Assembly (NCBI RefSeq): GCF_013359815.1
Contig: NZ_JABMCF010000039.1
Location: 372,001 to 436,000 of the forward strand
Source: Curtobacterium flaccumfaciens
GTDB lineage: Bacteria; Actinomycetota; Actinomycetes; Actinomycetales; Microbacteriaceae
Reading direction: 5' to 3'
DNA length: 64,000 nt
Position numbers and translations under genes: made by a program. Each line of letters opens with the position of its first letter. Positions within the stretch are counted from its first letter, which is position 1. This document shows, in pieces, positions 1-7,966 of the stretch. A model generated the notes under the pieces. It was not told where the DNA came from. It saw nothing but the letters and a program-made list of their open reading frames with translations, and ran no database searches.

Positions 1-381
1 ATCATCGCCGGCATCGGCGTGTCCCTCGTCGGGATGTTCCAGGGCTCCAACGCGAACGTCGCCAGCGGACTGATCAACTTCCACCAGTTCGGTGCGCAGG
101 GCGTCATCATCGCCGGCAACATCATGGCGATCCTCGTCGGCGCTGCCGCCTCCCGCATTGGCCTGCCCCGGGCCCGCGGCACGCTCAGCGTCCTCCTCGG
201 CATCTTCGGCTTGGCGATGTTCGTCGTGTTCATGGCCGACGTGTTCACCGGGTGGGCGTTCAACATCGGCATGTTCGAGCGCGGGGCGATCTACCCGATC
301 ATGGTCGGCCACGTCCTCCTCGGCTCCGGCATCTTCGCCGCCCACTTCTCTCCTGCCCGCACGACCAGAAAGACAGCGTGA
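1..381 (+). CDS. membrane protein, 5' end outside window
   Basis: The frame is open from base 1, so the start lies upstream of the window. The visible 126 residues hold about three or four hydrophobic segments separated by short basic loops (IGLPRARG) and end in a short basic tail. A DUF998-like membrane protein is possible, but I do not recognise a family firmly. Its TGA overlaps a GTG that could start the following oxidoreductase gene, so the two are probably co-transcribed and may be translationally coupled. Confidence 0.6.
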   Translation: MIAGIGVSLVGMFQGSNANVASGLINFHQFGAQGVIIAGNIMAILVGAAASRIGLPRARGTLSVLLGIFGLAMFVVFMADVFTGWAFNIGMFERGAIYPIMVGHVLLGSGIFAAHFSPARTTRKTA

Positions 382-386
382 CCGTC

Positions 387-1409
387 ATGGCACAAGTACT
401 CGTCACCGGCGGCTCCGGCTTCATCGGCAGCTGGTGCGTCCTCCAGCTGCTCGAGGCCGGGCACACCGTCCGCACCACCGTCCGCACCCTCACAAGAGAG
501 CCCGCGCTCCGCGAGCAACTGCACGCCGCCACCAGTTTCACTGACGACCGTCTCGAGGTCGTCGCGGCAGATCTACAGAGCGACCTCGGCTGGACGAACG
601 CCGTTGCCGGGTGTGACTTCGTCCTCCACGTCGCCTCCCCAACACTCCGAAACGCCGGCGCGACCGAGGAGGAGATGGTCGCCGCAGCACGCGACGGCGT
701 CCTCCGAGTACTCCGGGCATCCCGTGACGCCGGCGTGAGGCGTGTTGTCCTGACCAGCGCGTTCGGCGCCATCGGCTACGGGCACCCCCGCCGCGCTGCG
801 CCGTACACCGAGGAGGACTGGACGAACGTCGACGCAAACATCGCCCCGTACCAGAAGTCGAAGACTCTCTCCGAGCAGGCGGCGTGGCAGTTCATCGAGG
901 AAGAGGGCGGCACCCTCGAACTCGCAGCCGTGCACCCGGTGGCCGTCATCGGCCCGGTCCTCGGACCCGACGACCCGCCCTCGCTCCGGATCATCCGCAA
1001 CATGCTCAACGGGGATGTCCCCGCATGCCCGCCGTTCGGGTCGAGCTGGGTCGACGTCCGCGACGTCGCAGACCTGCACCTCCAAGCGATGACCGACCCT
1101 GCCGCCGCCGGCCAACGGTGGCTCGCCTCAGCAGGCAAGAGTCTCCGCATCATCGAGGTAGCTCGCATTCTTCATCAGCAGCTCGGCGACCGCGCCGCGG
1201 AAGCACCCACCCGCGAGCTGCCGCTGCTCATCGCCCGCGCTCTCAGCCTCGTCAACCCGCAGATGAAAGCGCTACGCCCACAGCTTGGCCGCGACTTCGA
1301 CGCCACCAGCGCCAAAGCGGAACGACTCCTCGGCTGGCGAGCCCGCCCCATCGAAGACACCATCCGCGACACCGCCGAGAGCCTCCTCGCCCACGGCGTC
1401 ATCGACTAG
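387..1409 (+). CDS. NAD(P)-dependent epimerase/reductase, dihydroflavonol-reductase-like extended SDR
   Basis: A protein of 340 residues that opens with the Rossmann motif VTGGSGFIGS, binding NAD(P) at the N-terminus. The active-site stretch around AFGAIGYGH and the downstream APYQKSKTLSE (YxxSK form) are typical of extended short-chain reductases acting on aldehydes, ketones or flavonoid-like substrates; the true substrate is unknown. ATG 387 is chosen, but GTG 378, which overlaps the stop of the preceding gene, would add three residues and couple the two genes. No clear Shine-Dalgarno separates the alternatives. Confidence 0.85.
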   Translation: MAQVLVTGGSGFIGSWCVLQLLEAGHTVRTTVRTLTREPALREQLHAATSFTDDRLEVVAADLQSDLGWTNAVAGCDFVLHVASPTLRNAGATEEEMVAAARDGVLRVLRASRDAGVRRVVLTSAFGAIGYGHPRRAAPYTEEDWTNVDANIAPYQKSKTLSEQAAWQFIEEEGGTLELAAVHPVAVIGPVLGPDDPPSLRIIRNMLNGDVPACPPFGSSWVDVRDVADLHLQAMTDPAAAGQRWLASAGKSLRIIEVARILHQQLGDRAAEAPTRELPLLIARALSLVNPQMKALRPQLGRDFDATSAKAERLLGWRARPIEDTIRDTAESLLAHGVID

Positions 1410-1583
1410 CGCTCAACCAGTCCACGTCCCCTCGCGCATCGGCCGTTGGGGAGACGGCGACAAGATGTCTGATCAAAGCGACCGACATGCGCGCCGACAG
1501 CGCGTCTGGAGGACCGGGGCAGGCGACAAGTAGTGCGTCCGTCGACAGCATGGGTGCGCGAGGCCTCGCCAACGTCGCATCGA
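1410..1583. other. intergenic spacer between convergent genes
   Basis: This 174-base spacer lies between the reductase stop and the stop of the opposing mannosyltransferase. It contains no convincing ORF with a ribosome binding site and no strong hairpin. The 12-mer CATCGACTAGCG occurs at both ends (1400-1411 and 1578-1589), each time containing the stop of the neighbouring gene, which looks coincidental or like a trace of old recombination. Confidence 0.5.
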
Positions 1584-3026
1584 CTAGCGGGCGATCGTGA
1601 GGGCCCCGTTGTCCTCGCGGATGCGGCCGTCCTTCGGGACCCACACGCGCAGGCCGTCGAGCCTGCCCGTGGTGAAGGACGAGGCGTCGTCCTGCAGCAG
1701 GTTGGTCACGGCCTCCGGTGCGGGGAGCCGCTGGTCGCGTCCGACGACGATGGCGACGTAGGGGCCGCGGTCGAGTCGGTTGGTGCCGTGGTCGCCGACG
1801 TACGGCTGGAAGAGCGTGGGAGTCGCCGACACGAACAGGATCCGACCGTCGGGCACATCGTGTTCCTCGAGGTACCCGGGCAACAGCGCGATCCCGGTCG
1901 GGTGCGCCCGCGCGACGGCCTGGCTCACCCGGAACGAGGGGACGACGAGCGTCGCGACGAGGACCAGCACGACCGGGACGGTCAGGGCCCTCGGGGGGAC
2001 GGTGGCGAGTCGCGCGAAGCCGATGGCGGCGAGGACCAGCAGGAACGGCATCCACGCGGTGTAGTAGGTCGGCAGCGCGATCTTGGCCACGACGACGTAG
2101 AACCCGACGAGCAGCACCAGGGATGCGCCGACGTACGCGACCAGGCGGTCCGCCCGCACCACCAGGGCAGCGAGCACACCGATCGCGAGGACGACGAGCA
2201 TCCCCTTGCCGGTGCCGTCGAGCAAGAACCGGAAGCTCGCCCACCACGGTGCGAACGTGTAGATCTGCCCGTCGATCGTGATCGGGTGCCCGTTGGTGTT
2301 CTGCCCCTCCTGGAACGCGACCATGTACTGGATCGCCGAACGGATGCCCATCGGGACGTACAGGGCGACGAACGTCACCGTGAAGGCGGCGACCCACAGC
2401 GCGCCGCCGACGAGGCCCTTCCGCCAGGCCTTGAACAGGACCGGGAGCAGCAGGAACGCCGGGAGCAGCACGATGGTCGACAGCTTGGACGTGACCGAGG
2501 CGGCCATGAGCACGCCGGACACGGGAGCGAGCCACCAGGCCCGCTCGCTGCGGATCCACCACCACGCGGCGACGATCGCGAACACGGCGAAGGCCGTCAT
2601 CACCGGGTCGAGCAGGGCGAGCCGGTCGACGCGGGCACCCGCACCACCACGCGGAGTCAGCCACCACAGCGACGCCGCCAGCAGGGCACCCCAGTACCCG
2701 ATCTCGCGACGCAGCCACAGGTACAGGACCACGCCGACCGCGAAGGTGAGCACGCCGACGAGGACCCGCGGGCCGATCGCACCCTGCCCGGTGAGGAGCT
2801 GCACGAATCCGAACAGGTACTTGGCCGTCGGCGGGTGTTCGCGGTTCGCGGTGAAGTCGCCGTGGACGTACTGCCACCCGCTCTGCAGGTAGATGTTCTC
2901 GTCGCCGGTGATGTTCGAGCCGGCCAGGTTCCAGAAGCACTGGTAGAGCGCCGCGATCACGACGAGGGAGGCGATCGTCAGGCGGAGGCGGAGGTCGCCG
3001 GCGAACCCGGACACTCGTGATGGCAC
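1584..3026 (-). CDS. PMT-family (GT39-like) membrane glycosyltransferase
   Basis: A 480-residue polytopic membrane protein with about ten hydrophobic segments. The first extracytoplasmic loop carries SNITGDENIYLQSG and then NREHPPTAKYLFG; the acidic residues and HPP match protein O-mannosyltransferases and related lipid-linked-sugar transferases. It probably moves mannose or another sugar from polyprenyl phosphate to an exported acceptor. The GTG start at 3026 is supported by a minus-strand TAGGTT box (3033-3038) six bases upstream, a leaderless layout. It is divergent from the small membrane protein at 3102. Confidence 0.8.
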   Translation of the reverse strand: MPSRVSGFAGDLRLRLTIASLVVIAALYQCFWNLAGSNITGDENIYLQSGWQYVHGDFTANREHPPTAKYLFGFVQLLTGQGAIGPRVLVGVLTFAVGVVLYLWLRREIGYWGALLAASLWWLTPRGGAGARVDRLALLDPVMTAFAVFAIVAAWWWIRSERAWWLAPVSGVLMAASVTSKLSTIVLLPAFLLLPVLFKAWRKGLVGGALWVAAFTVTFVALYVPMGIRSAIQYMVAFQEGQNTNGHPITIDGQIYTFAPWWASFRFLLDGTGKGMLVVLAIGVLAALVVRADRLVAYVGASLVLLVGFYVVVAKIALPTYYTAWMPFLLVLAAIGFARLATVPPRALTVPVVLVLVATLVVPSFRVSQAVARAHPTGIALLPGYLEEHDVPDGRILFVSATPTLFQPYVGDHGTNRLDRGPYVAIVVGRDQRLPAPEAVTNLLQDDASSFTTGRLDGLRVWVPKDGRIREDNGALTIAR

Positions 3027-3070
3027 CAGACGAACCTACTGGCCCTTCGAGCGTCTTCGGCATCGACGTG

Positions 3071-3090
3071 TTAGGTTGTGCGCAACCTAA
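3071..3090. promoter_or_regulatory. 20-bp operator-like palindrome
   Basis: The sequence TTAGGTTG-N4-CAACCTAA has perfect 8-bp arms. It sits 11 bases before GTG 3102 and overlaps a possible TAGGTT -10 box (3072-3077), so a bound regulator would occlude the promoter or transcription start. Symmetry and size fit a MarR- or TetR-type operator. No regulator gene is adjacent, so the binding protein is unknown. Confidence 0.6.
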
Positions 3091-3101
3091 TGGAGCGCAA
3101 C

Positions 3102-3566
3102 GTGAAACTCACCAGCTGGATCGACCTCGTCACCGGCGGCCTGCTCGCCGGGCACGGCATCGCCACGGTTCGCCGCACCCCGCTGCGCGCTCGAGCCCAG
3201 CAGATGCAGCGACGTGGATTCAAGCCGGGCGTCCCACACGCGCTCGGCATCCCTGGCCTGGAAGTCCTGTCCGGGCTCGGACTCGCCAGCGCAGCGGTCC
3301 GCCGTGCATCCGGGAGCGACCTGGTCGGCACCGGCTCCGCCGTCGCGGCGACGGCCCTCGGTGGGACCCGGCTCGTGATCGACCGCGAAGACGGCTCGGT
3401 GACGAGCACGACCGGCGGTGCTGCCGCACTCACACTCGCCGGCGTGCTGCGACTGCTCACCTCCACCCGCGGCCGTCCGGTCGCGCGGATCCTCACGCTC
3501 GGTTCCGCCGCTGCCGCGATCACGTTCGAGGCCGCACGCCGACGCCGAGTCCTCTGCAGCCGCTGA
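3102..3566 (+). CDS. small membrane-associated hypothetical protein
   Basis: A protein of 154 residues with weakly hydrophobic, Ala/Gly/Leu-rich segments and a basic C-terminus (EAARRRRVLCSR). No family is recognised. GTG 3102 is preferred because GGAG at 3092-3095 lies six bases upstream; ATG 3090 in the same frame would overlap the palindrome at 3071-3090. It lies just before the DoxX-like gene on the same strand, and the pair is probably one transcript controlled through that palindrome. Confidence 0.65.
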   Translation: MKLTSWIDLVTGGLLAGHGIATVRRTPLRARAQQMQRRGFKPGVPHALGIPGLEVLSGLGLASAAVRRASGSDLVGTGSAVAATALGGTRLVIDREDGSVTSTTGGAAALTLAGVLRLLTSTRGRPVARILTLGSAAAAITFEAARRRRVLCSR

Positions 3567-3621
3567 CCTCGGCTCCCCCACTCCACCGAACCCCACCACG
3601 ACCGTGAAAGGCACCACCCCG

Positions 3622-4041
3622 ATGGCAACCCGCACCCCCGCAGTCCGCTCCACCCGCCCCCGGACCATCGTCCGCATCCTGTTCGGCGCGATGCTCACCT
3701 GGGCCGGCATCAGCCACCTGACGGTGGCCCGCGAGGAGTTCCAGGCGCAGGTGCCGAAGTTCGTGCCGCTGCCGACCGACGTCACGGTGATCGCCTCCGG
3801 TGTGGTGGAGATCTCCCTCGGGGCTGCGCTGATGCTCCTGGCTCGGCGTCAGGTGACGGTCGGGTGGGTCGTCGCGGTGTTCTTCCTGGCGGTCTTCCCC
3901 GGCAACATCGCGCAGTGGATGCACCACCGCGACGGGTTCGGTCTGGACACCGACACCAAGCGCTTCGTCCGCCTGCTGTTCCAGCCCGTGCTCATCGCCG
4001 TCTCGCTGTGGGCGACGAACGCGCTGCGCAAGCGCCGCTGA
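3622..4041 (+). CDS. DoxX-like family membrane protein
   Basis: A 139-residue protein with four predicted membrane segments (about residues 15-30, 50-75, 80-100 and 115-133). The pattern FGAMLTWAGISHL, then VEISLGAALML and FPGNIAQWMHHRDGFGLDTD, is characteristic of DoxX/DUF4267-like small quinone-related membrane proteins. The histidine-rich loop WMHHRD is a conserved signature. GAAAGG at 3605-3610 supports ATG 3622; an in-frame GTG at 3604 is less likely. Function is unproven; relatives take part in redox or stress responses. Confidence 0.75.
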   Translation: MATRTPAVRSTRPRTIVRILFGAMLTWAGISHLTVAREEFQAQVPKFVPLPTDVTVIASGVVEISLGAALMLLARRQVTVGWVVAVFFLAVFPGNIAQWMHHRDGFGLDTDTKRFVRLLFQPVLIAVSLWATNALRKRR

Positions 4042-4112
4042 ACCGGTCTGCGCGAGCGCCACTGACCGACGCTGCACTCGCGCGACCGTGACCATGGGGC
4101 AGAATCGGCCCC

Positions 4113-4673
4113 ATGAGCGGGGACGACATGGACCAGCCGCGCGTGGTCGCGGTGAGCAAGGACGGCGAGCACCGGTTCAGCAAGCCGTTGGTCGACGCGG
4201 TGACGCTCGTGGCGGGGTGGGGCATCGAGGGTGATGCCCACGCCGGCACGACCGTGCAGCACCGCTCCCGGGTCGCCCGTGACCCCTCCCAGCCGAACCT
4301 GCGCCAGGTCCACCTGCTGCACGCCGAGCTGTTCGACGAGGTCGCCGAAGCCGGGTTCAGCGTCGAACCGGGACAGATGGGCGAGAACGTCACGACCAGT
4401 GGCATCGACCTGCTCGGGCTGCCCGAGGGTGCAGTGCTGCACCTCGGCGACGACGCCTCCGTGCAGGTCACGGGCCTGCGGAACCCGTGCCAGCAGATCA
4501 ACGGCTTCGAGCCGGGGCTCCTCCGTGCCGTGTTGGGGCGCGCCGAGGACGGCACGGTCGAGCGCAAGGGCGGGGTGATGAGCGTCGTGCTCACCGGTGG
4601 CACGGTCCGGCCGGGCGATCGCATCCGGGTCGAGCTCCCCGACGGTGAACGACGACCCCTCCAGCCCGTCTGA
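4113..4673 (+). CDS. MOSC domain-containing protein
   Basis: A 186-residue single MOSC (molybdenum cofactor sulfurase C-terminal) domain with the conserved cysteine in GLRNPCQQINGF (Cys126), and GQMGENVTTSGIDL and GDRIRVELPDGERRPLQ typical of the family. These proteins are thought to handle sulfur or metal-sulfur ligands of molybdenum cofactor. ATG 4113 lies within the 3' arm of a perfect hairpin (4093-4100 with 4108-4115), and a weak CAGAAT box ends seven bases before it. ATG 4128, with GGGGA at 4119-4123, is an equally good start. Its stop overlaps the next gene by one base. Confidence 0.88.
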   Translation: MSGDDMDQPRVVAVSKDGEHRFSKPLVDAVTLVAGWGIEGDAHAGTTVQHRSRVARDPSQPNLRQVHLLHAELFDEVAEAGFSVEPGQMGENVTTSGIDLLGLPEGAVLHLGDDASVQVTGLRNPCQQINGFEPGLLRAVLGRAEDGTVERKGGVMSVVLTGGTVRPGDRIRVELPDGERRPLQPV

Positions 4674-5641
4674 TGACGCAGCGCGTGCGACGCGTCCTGG
4701 TACTCGGCGGAACCGGTTGGCTCGGGCGAACGATCGTCGACGAGCTGTTGGCCGCGGGTGCCGACGTCACCTGCCTCGCCCGGGGCACGACCGGCAACGT
4801 TCCGGAGGGAGCGCGTTTCGTCCAGGCGGATCGAGCCCTGGCCGGCGCCTACGAACAGGCCACCGGGAACTGGGACGAGGTCATCGAGCTCGCCAGCGCC
4901 CCCGAACTCGTCGCCCCGGCGCTCGACGCCCTCGCCGACCGAGCCGCGCACTGGACCCTGGTGTCCACGGTCTCGGTGTACGCGGACAACGACGAACCGG
5001 GCGCCGACGAGTCCGCCCGGCTGGTGGAGCCGAAGGACCCGTCCGAGTACGCCGACGCGAAGGTCCTCGCCGAGCGCATGACGCGGCTCCGGCTCGGGTC
5101 ACGGCTGCTCATCGCACGCCCGGGGCTGATCGTCGGCCCTGGTGACCCGAGTGACCGGTTCGGGTACTGGCCGGCACGCTTCGACCGTGGTGGGCCGGTG
5201 CTGGTGCCGACGCCGGCGGAGCGGTTCGTCCAGGTGATCGACGTCGCGGACCTCGCCGCCTGGCTCGTCCGGGCCGGGCGCGACGGGTTCGTCGGGACGG
5301 TCAACGCCGTGGGCGCTCCGGTGCCGATGCAGGACTTCTTCCGATGCGTGGCCGAGGTCACCGGGTTCGACGACGGGCTGGTCGCGGTCGACGACGACGT
5401 CCTGCTCGCGCACGACGTGGCCTACTGGGCCGGCCCCCGATCACTCCCCCTGTGGATCCCGGTGTCGGAGGGCGGGTTCGCGCAGCGCTCCACCGTGGCG
5501 TTCGCTGACGCCGGCGGGGTGACCCGATCCCTCCGGGACACCGTCGTTCGGGTGCTCGAGGACGAGCGTGTCCGCGGGACGGATCGGGAACGCCGTGCCG
5601 GCCTCACCTCGACCGAGGAACGGGCGATCCCCACCAGGTAG
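4673..5641 (+). CDS. NAD-dependent epimerase/dehydratase family reductase
   Basis: A 322-residue extended SDR with the N-terminal Rossmann motif VLVLGGTGWLGRTI. SVYADNDEP followed by SEYADAKVLAE supplies the SxxxY and YxxxK-like elements, and ARPGLIVGPGDPSDRFGYWP is the usual epimerase mid-domain. The ATG overlaps the TGA of the MOSC gene (TGATG), so translation is coupled and the two gene products may act in one process. The substrate is not evident. Confidence 0.85.
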   Translation: MTQRVRRVLVLGGTGWLGRTIVDELLAAGADVTCLARGTTGNVPEGARFVQADRALAGAYEQATGNWDEVIELASAPELVAPALDALADRAAHWTLVSTVSVYADNDEPGADESARLVEPKDPSEYADAKVLAERMTRLRLGSRLLIARPGLIVGPGDPSDRFGYWPARFDRGGPVLVPTPAERFVQVIDVADLAAWLVRAGRDGFVGTVNAVGAPVPMQDFFRCVAEVTGFDDGLVAVDDDVLLAHDVAYWAGPRSLPLWIPVSEGGFAQRSTVAFADAGGVTRSLRDTVVRVLEDERVRGTDRERRAGLTSTEERAIPTR

Positions 5642-5664
5642 ACGCGCGGTCCCCACGAGCGAGA

Positions 5665-6108
5665 TCAGGACGCGGCGGCAGCCTGCTCGTACAGACTCGT
5701 CGCGAGGTCGTTGAGCACCCCGTGCAGTTCGCCCTTGTGCGCCCCGTCGACGGCCCGGAGCATCGCTGCGTACCGCTCCTGGTAGTCCGAAACGACGACA
5801 TCGCCCGGAGGCAGCAACCGCAGCAGTGAGCCGCGACGATCGGCCGGGTTCGGTGCGCGTTCGAGCAGGCCGGCGGTGCTCATCCGGTCGATCATGTTCG
5901 TCACCGCGCCCGAGGTCAGCCCCAGGTACCCGGCGACCTCGGTCGGCGTGGAGTACCCGGTGTCACTGATGAGCACGAGCGCTCGCAACGCGTTCTCGTG
6001 CACGCCCGCACGAGCGCTCAGCTGACTCACCAGGCTCGCGTTCGCACGCACGACGGCGGTGAACGCGGCCATGAGATCGGCCGCGTCGTCGTTCCGTCCT
6101 GCTGCCAC
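5665..6108 (-). CDS. MarR family transcriptional regulator
   Basis: A winged-helix regulator of about 147 residues. The recognition part reads STPTEVAGYLGLTSGAVTNMIDRMSTAGLLERAPNPADRRGSLLRLLPPG, with the DRR wing typical of MarR. The GTG start at 6108 is preferred because GAAGAAGG lies five bases upstream; an in-frame TTG at 6144 would add 12 residues. It is divergent from the TasA-like surface module, and a TATACT box for this gene lies at 6168-6173. Control of that module is plausible but only from position. Confidence 0.88.
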   Translation of the reverse strand: MAAGRNDDAADLMAAFTAVVRANASLVSQLSARAGVHENALRALVLISDTGYSTPTEVAGYLGLTSGAVTNMIDRMSTAGLLERAPNPADRRGSLLRLLPPGDVVVSDYQERYAAMLRAVDGAHKGELHGVLNDLATSLYEQAAAAS

Positions 6109-6284
6109 GAGGGCCTTCTTCCGTGTCGGGTACCGGGGGGACAAGAGGCGTCCCCCGCACTGGGGTGAGTATACGAGTGGTCAACTTGGTGAATCACTGA
6201 CTATCTTAACCATTGAAGCAAAACAGCCCGAAGGTCTTGCTCCCCCCGACTTCCTGCAACCACCACCGAACGAAGAGGTACCCC
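6109..6284. promoter_or_regulatory. divergent promoter region, MarR gene / TasA-like operon
   Basis: A comparatively AT-rich 176-base region. On the minus strand a TATACT -10 candidate lies at 6168-6173. Around 6174-6215 are the imperfect palindrome GTGAATCAC (6189-6197) and TATCTTAACC, which could be a plus-strand promoter with MarR contacts. GAAGAGG before GTG 6285 is a good ribosome binding site. No exact operator can be assigned. Confidence 0.45.
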
Positions 6285-6938
6285 GTGTCCACCAAGCTCC
6301 GCACCTCCGCACTGAAGCGGATCCGCTTCGCCCCCGTGGCGCTCCTCGCGGGTATCTTCGCCGCCGTCCTGCTCTCCCTCTCGCTCACCGGCACCCTCTC
6401 CGGGTTCGCCGCGAGCATCACCAACAGCAGCAACACCGCCGGCAGCGGCACGCTGATCATGCAGGAGCAGAACGCCGGCGCGACCGTCACCTGCCTCAGC
6501 ACCGACGGCGGCTCGGTCTCGACGAACTCGGCGACCTGCTCGACGATCAACAAGTTCGGCGGCAGCACGACGATGACCCCGGGCAACACGGTCAACACCG
6601 CGATCTCGATCAAGAACACCGGCACCGCGAACGCCAGCACCTTCACGCTGAACCCGGGCGCGACGTGCACCCAGTCGGCGAACGGCTCGGCCAACGGCAC
6701 TGCGACCGACCTCTGCGCCAAGATGAACCTCGTCGTCACCTCCGGCTCGACCACGGTGTTCAGCGGCACCCTCGCCAGCTTCAAGGGTGCGGCGGCGTCG
6801 GCCTTCACGATGCCGCAGGCCCCGGCCGCCGGCGCGAGCGTCCCGTTCAACTTCGCGGTGACCCTGGACTCCTCGGCCGGCAACACCTACCAGGGCCTCG
6901 CCGCCTCGGTCCCGATGACCTGGACCTTCACGGCCTGA
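6285..6938 (+). CDS. TasA/CalY-like secreted protein with SipW-type signal peptide
   Basis: A 217-residue exported protein. Residues 1-45 are a basic start, a hydrophobic stretch (LLAGIFAAVLLSLSLTGT) and then SGFAASITNSSNTAGSG, the arrangement of SipW-dependent signal peptides in TasA, CalY and related fibre or camelysin proteins. The mature part is Ser/Thr/Gly/Asn-rich with Cys pairs and a beta-strand pattern (NTVNTAISIKNTGTANASTFTLN). The gene for a SipW-type peptidase follows after 143 bases. GTG 6285 has AAGAGG six bases upstream. It probably forms surface fibres or an adhesive layer; this is inferred from the family. Confidence 0.75.
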   Translation: MSTKLRTSALKRIRFAPVALLAGIFAAVLLSLSLTGTLSGFAASITNSSNTAGSGTLIMQEQNAGATVTCLSTDGGSVSTNSATCSTINKFGGSTTMTPGNTVNTAISIKNTGTANASTFTLNPGATCTQSANGSANGTATDLCAKMNLVVTSGSTTVFSGTLASFKGAAASAFTMPQAPAAGASVPFNFAVTLDSSAGNTYQGLAASVPMTWTFTA

Positions 6939-6970
6939 TCCAGCCTGATCCGGCCTGATCCGGCCTGATC
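6931..6970 (+). repeat. four tandem copies of a 10-bp unit
   Basis: CGGCCTGATC is repeated four times head to tail, with one base change (CAGCCTGATC) in the second copy. The first copy contains the TGA stop of the TasA-like gene. If that stop were bypassed, the 10-bp period would shift frame with each copy, so the array cannot encode a simple peptide repeat. Confidence 0.9.
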
Positions 6971-6996
6971 CGCCCCCCATCCCCCTCCCCCAGACC

Positions 6997-7035
6997 GGCG
7001 ACGCTCGGCCGACCCCCCTCCGGTCGAGCGTCGCC
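6997..7035 (+). terminator. hairpin between TasA-like and SipW-type genes
   Basis: The arms GGCGACGCTCG (6997-7007) and CGAGCGTCGCC (7025-7035) pair perfectly over 11 bp around a 17-base loop. There is no T-run. In this position it could partially terminate transcription or protect the upstream message, making the abundant structural protein in excess over the peptidase. Confidence 0.6.
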
Positions 7036-7081
7036 ACCCGCAACAGAACCCGCCCCACCCCGACCTCCCGGAGCAGCGCCC

Positions 7082-7966
7082 ATGAGCCAGACCGCAGCGA
7101 TCCCGCTCAGCGGCATGCTCGACCGCCCGGTCCTCCGCGGCCGTCAGGTCACCCGCTCCGAGACGGTCCTCGCCTGGTCAGTCGCCGCGATCGCCGCACT
7201 GCTCCTCACCGCCGCCGTCCTGTTCCTCTCCGCCGGCGGCCGCTGGTTCGTCGTCGAGACCCCCTCGATGGGCGAAGCCGCCCCCGTCGGCACCCTCGTG
7301 CTCGACCTGCCGGTGGACGTCGCCACGCTCAGCGTCGGCGACATCGTCTCGTTCGAGACCTCCGCCAACCCGGACGTCGTCTACACCCACCGCATCATCT
7401 CGATCGACGCGGACGGCGGGCTCCACACCCGCGGTGACGTCAACGGCGCGACCGACCCGTGGACGCTCACCCAGGCCGACGTCATCGGCACCCCCGCGCT
7501 CCTGGTCCCCCGCATCGGCTGGCTGCTCCGTGCCGCCCCGGTCCTGCTCATCGGCACGCTGATCATCCTGACCCTGACCAGCGCGTTCACCGACCGGGTG
7601 ACCCGCACGTGCCTGCGGATCGCGGGCGGCGCCCTCACCGTCTCCTACGCGGCGTTCGTGTTCAAGCCGTTCGTCAACGTGACGACGATCACGAACACCT
7701 CGAGCCCGACCGGCGTCGAGGCCACCGTGATCTCGTCGGGGATCTTCCCGGTCCGCGTCGACGCCCACGGCGGCAACAGCGTCCACCTGGTCGACGGCGA
7801 GATGGGCAAGGTCGTCATCCACGAGCTGACGAAGAACGGGCACTACCAGCTCATGTCGAACATCGACCTCGACCCCCTGGGTTGGGTCGCCCTGTTCGCC
7901 GTGTGCCTCGCGCCGCTCGTGGCGTGCCTGGCGGTCGGCCGCGTCGAGGCGGTGCGTCCGTCGTGA
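7082..7966 (+). CDS. SipW-type signal peptidase I (S26B, ER/archaeal type)
   Basis: A 294-residue membrane peptidase. An N-terminal membrane anchor (about residues 30-52) precedes the catalytic VVETPSMGEAAPVGTLVL (Ser62). The general base is histidine (VYTHRIISI, His103) in place of the usual lysine, and GLHTRGDVNGATDPW matches the conserved Gly-Asp-Asn box, so this is the Ser/His form seen in SipW. Further membrane segments follow near residues 155-205 and 270-285. It probably matures the flanking TasA-like and LamG proteins. The stop overlaps the next GTG by four bases. Confidence 0.88.
   Translation: MSQTAAIPLSGMLDRPVLRGRQVTRSETVLAWSVAAIAALLLTAAVLFLSAGGRWFVVETPSMGEAAPVGTLVLDLPVDVATLSVGDIVSFETSANPDVVYTHRIISIDADGGLHTRGDVNGATDPWTLTQADVIGTPALLVPRIGWLLRAAPVLLIGTLIILTLTSAFTDRVTRTCLRIAGGALTVSYAAFVFKPFVNVTTITNTSSPTGVEATVISSGIFPVRVDAHGGNSVHLVDGEMGKVVIHELTKNGHYQLMSNIDLDPLGWVALFAVCLAPLVACLAVGRVEAVRPS

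Noticed and set aside
1400..1589. Direct repeats of CATCGACTAGCG at both ends of the first convergent spacer
   Set aside because: Only 12 bases, both spanning stop codons with common dipeptide endings; not enough to claim an insertion or attachment site.
1399..3063. A 554-codon minus-strand frame over the mannosyltransferase
   Set aside because: It is the shadow of the real gene in another frame: very Arg/Pro/Gly-rich, without membrane segments or motifs.
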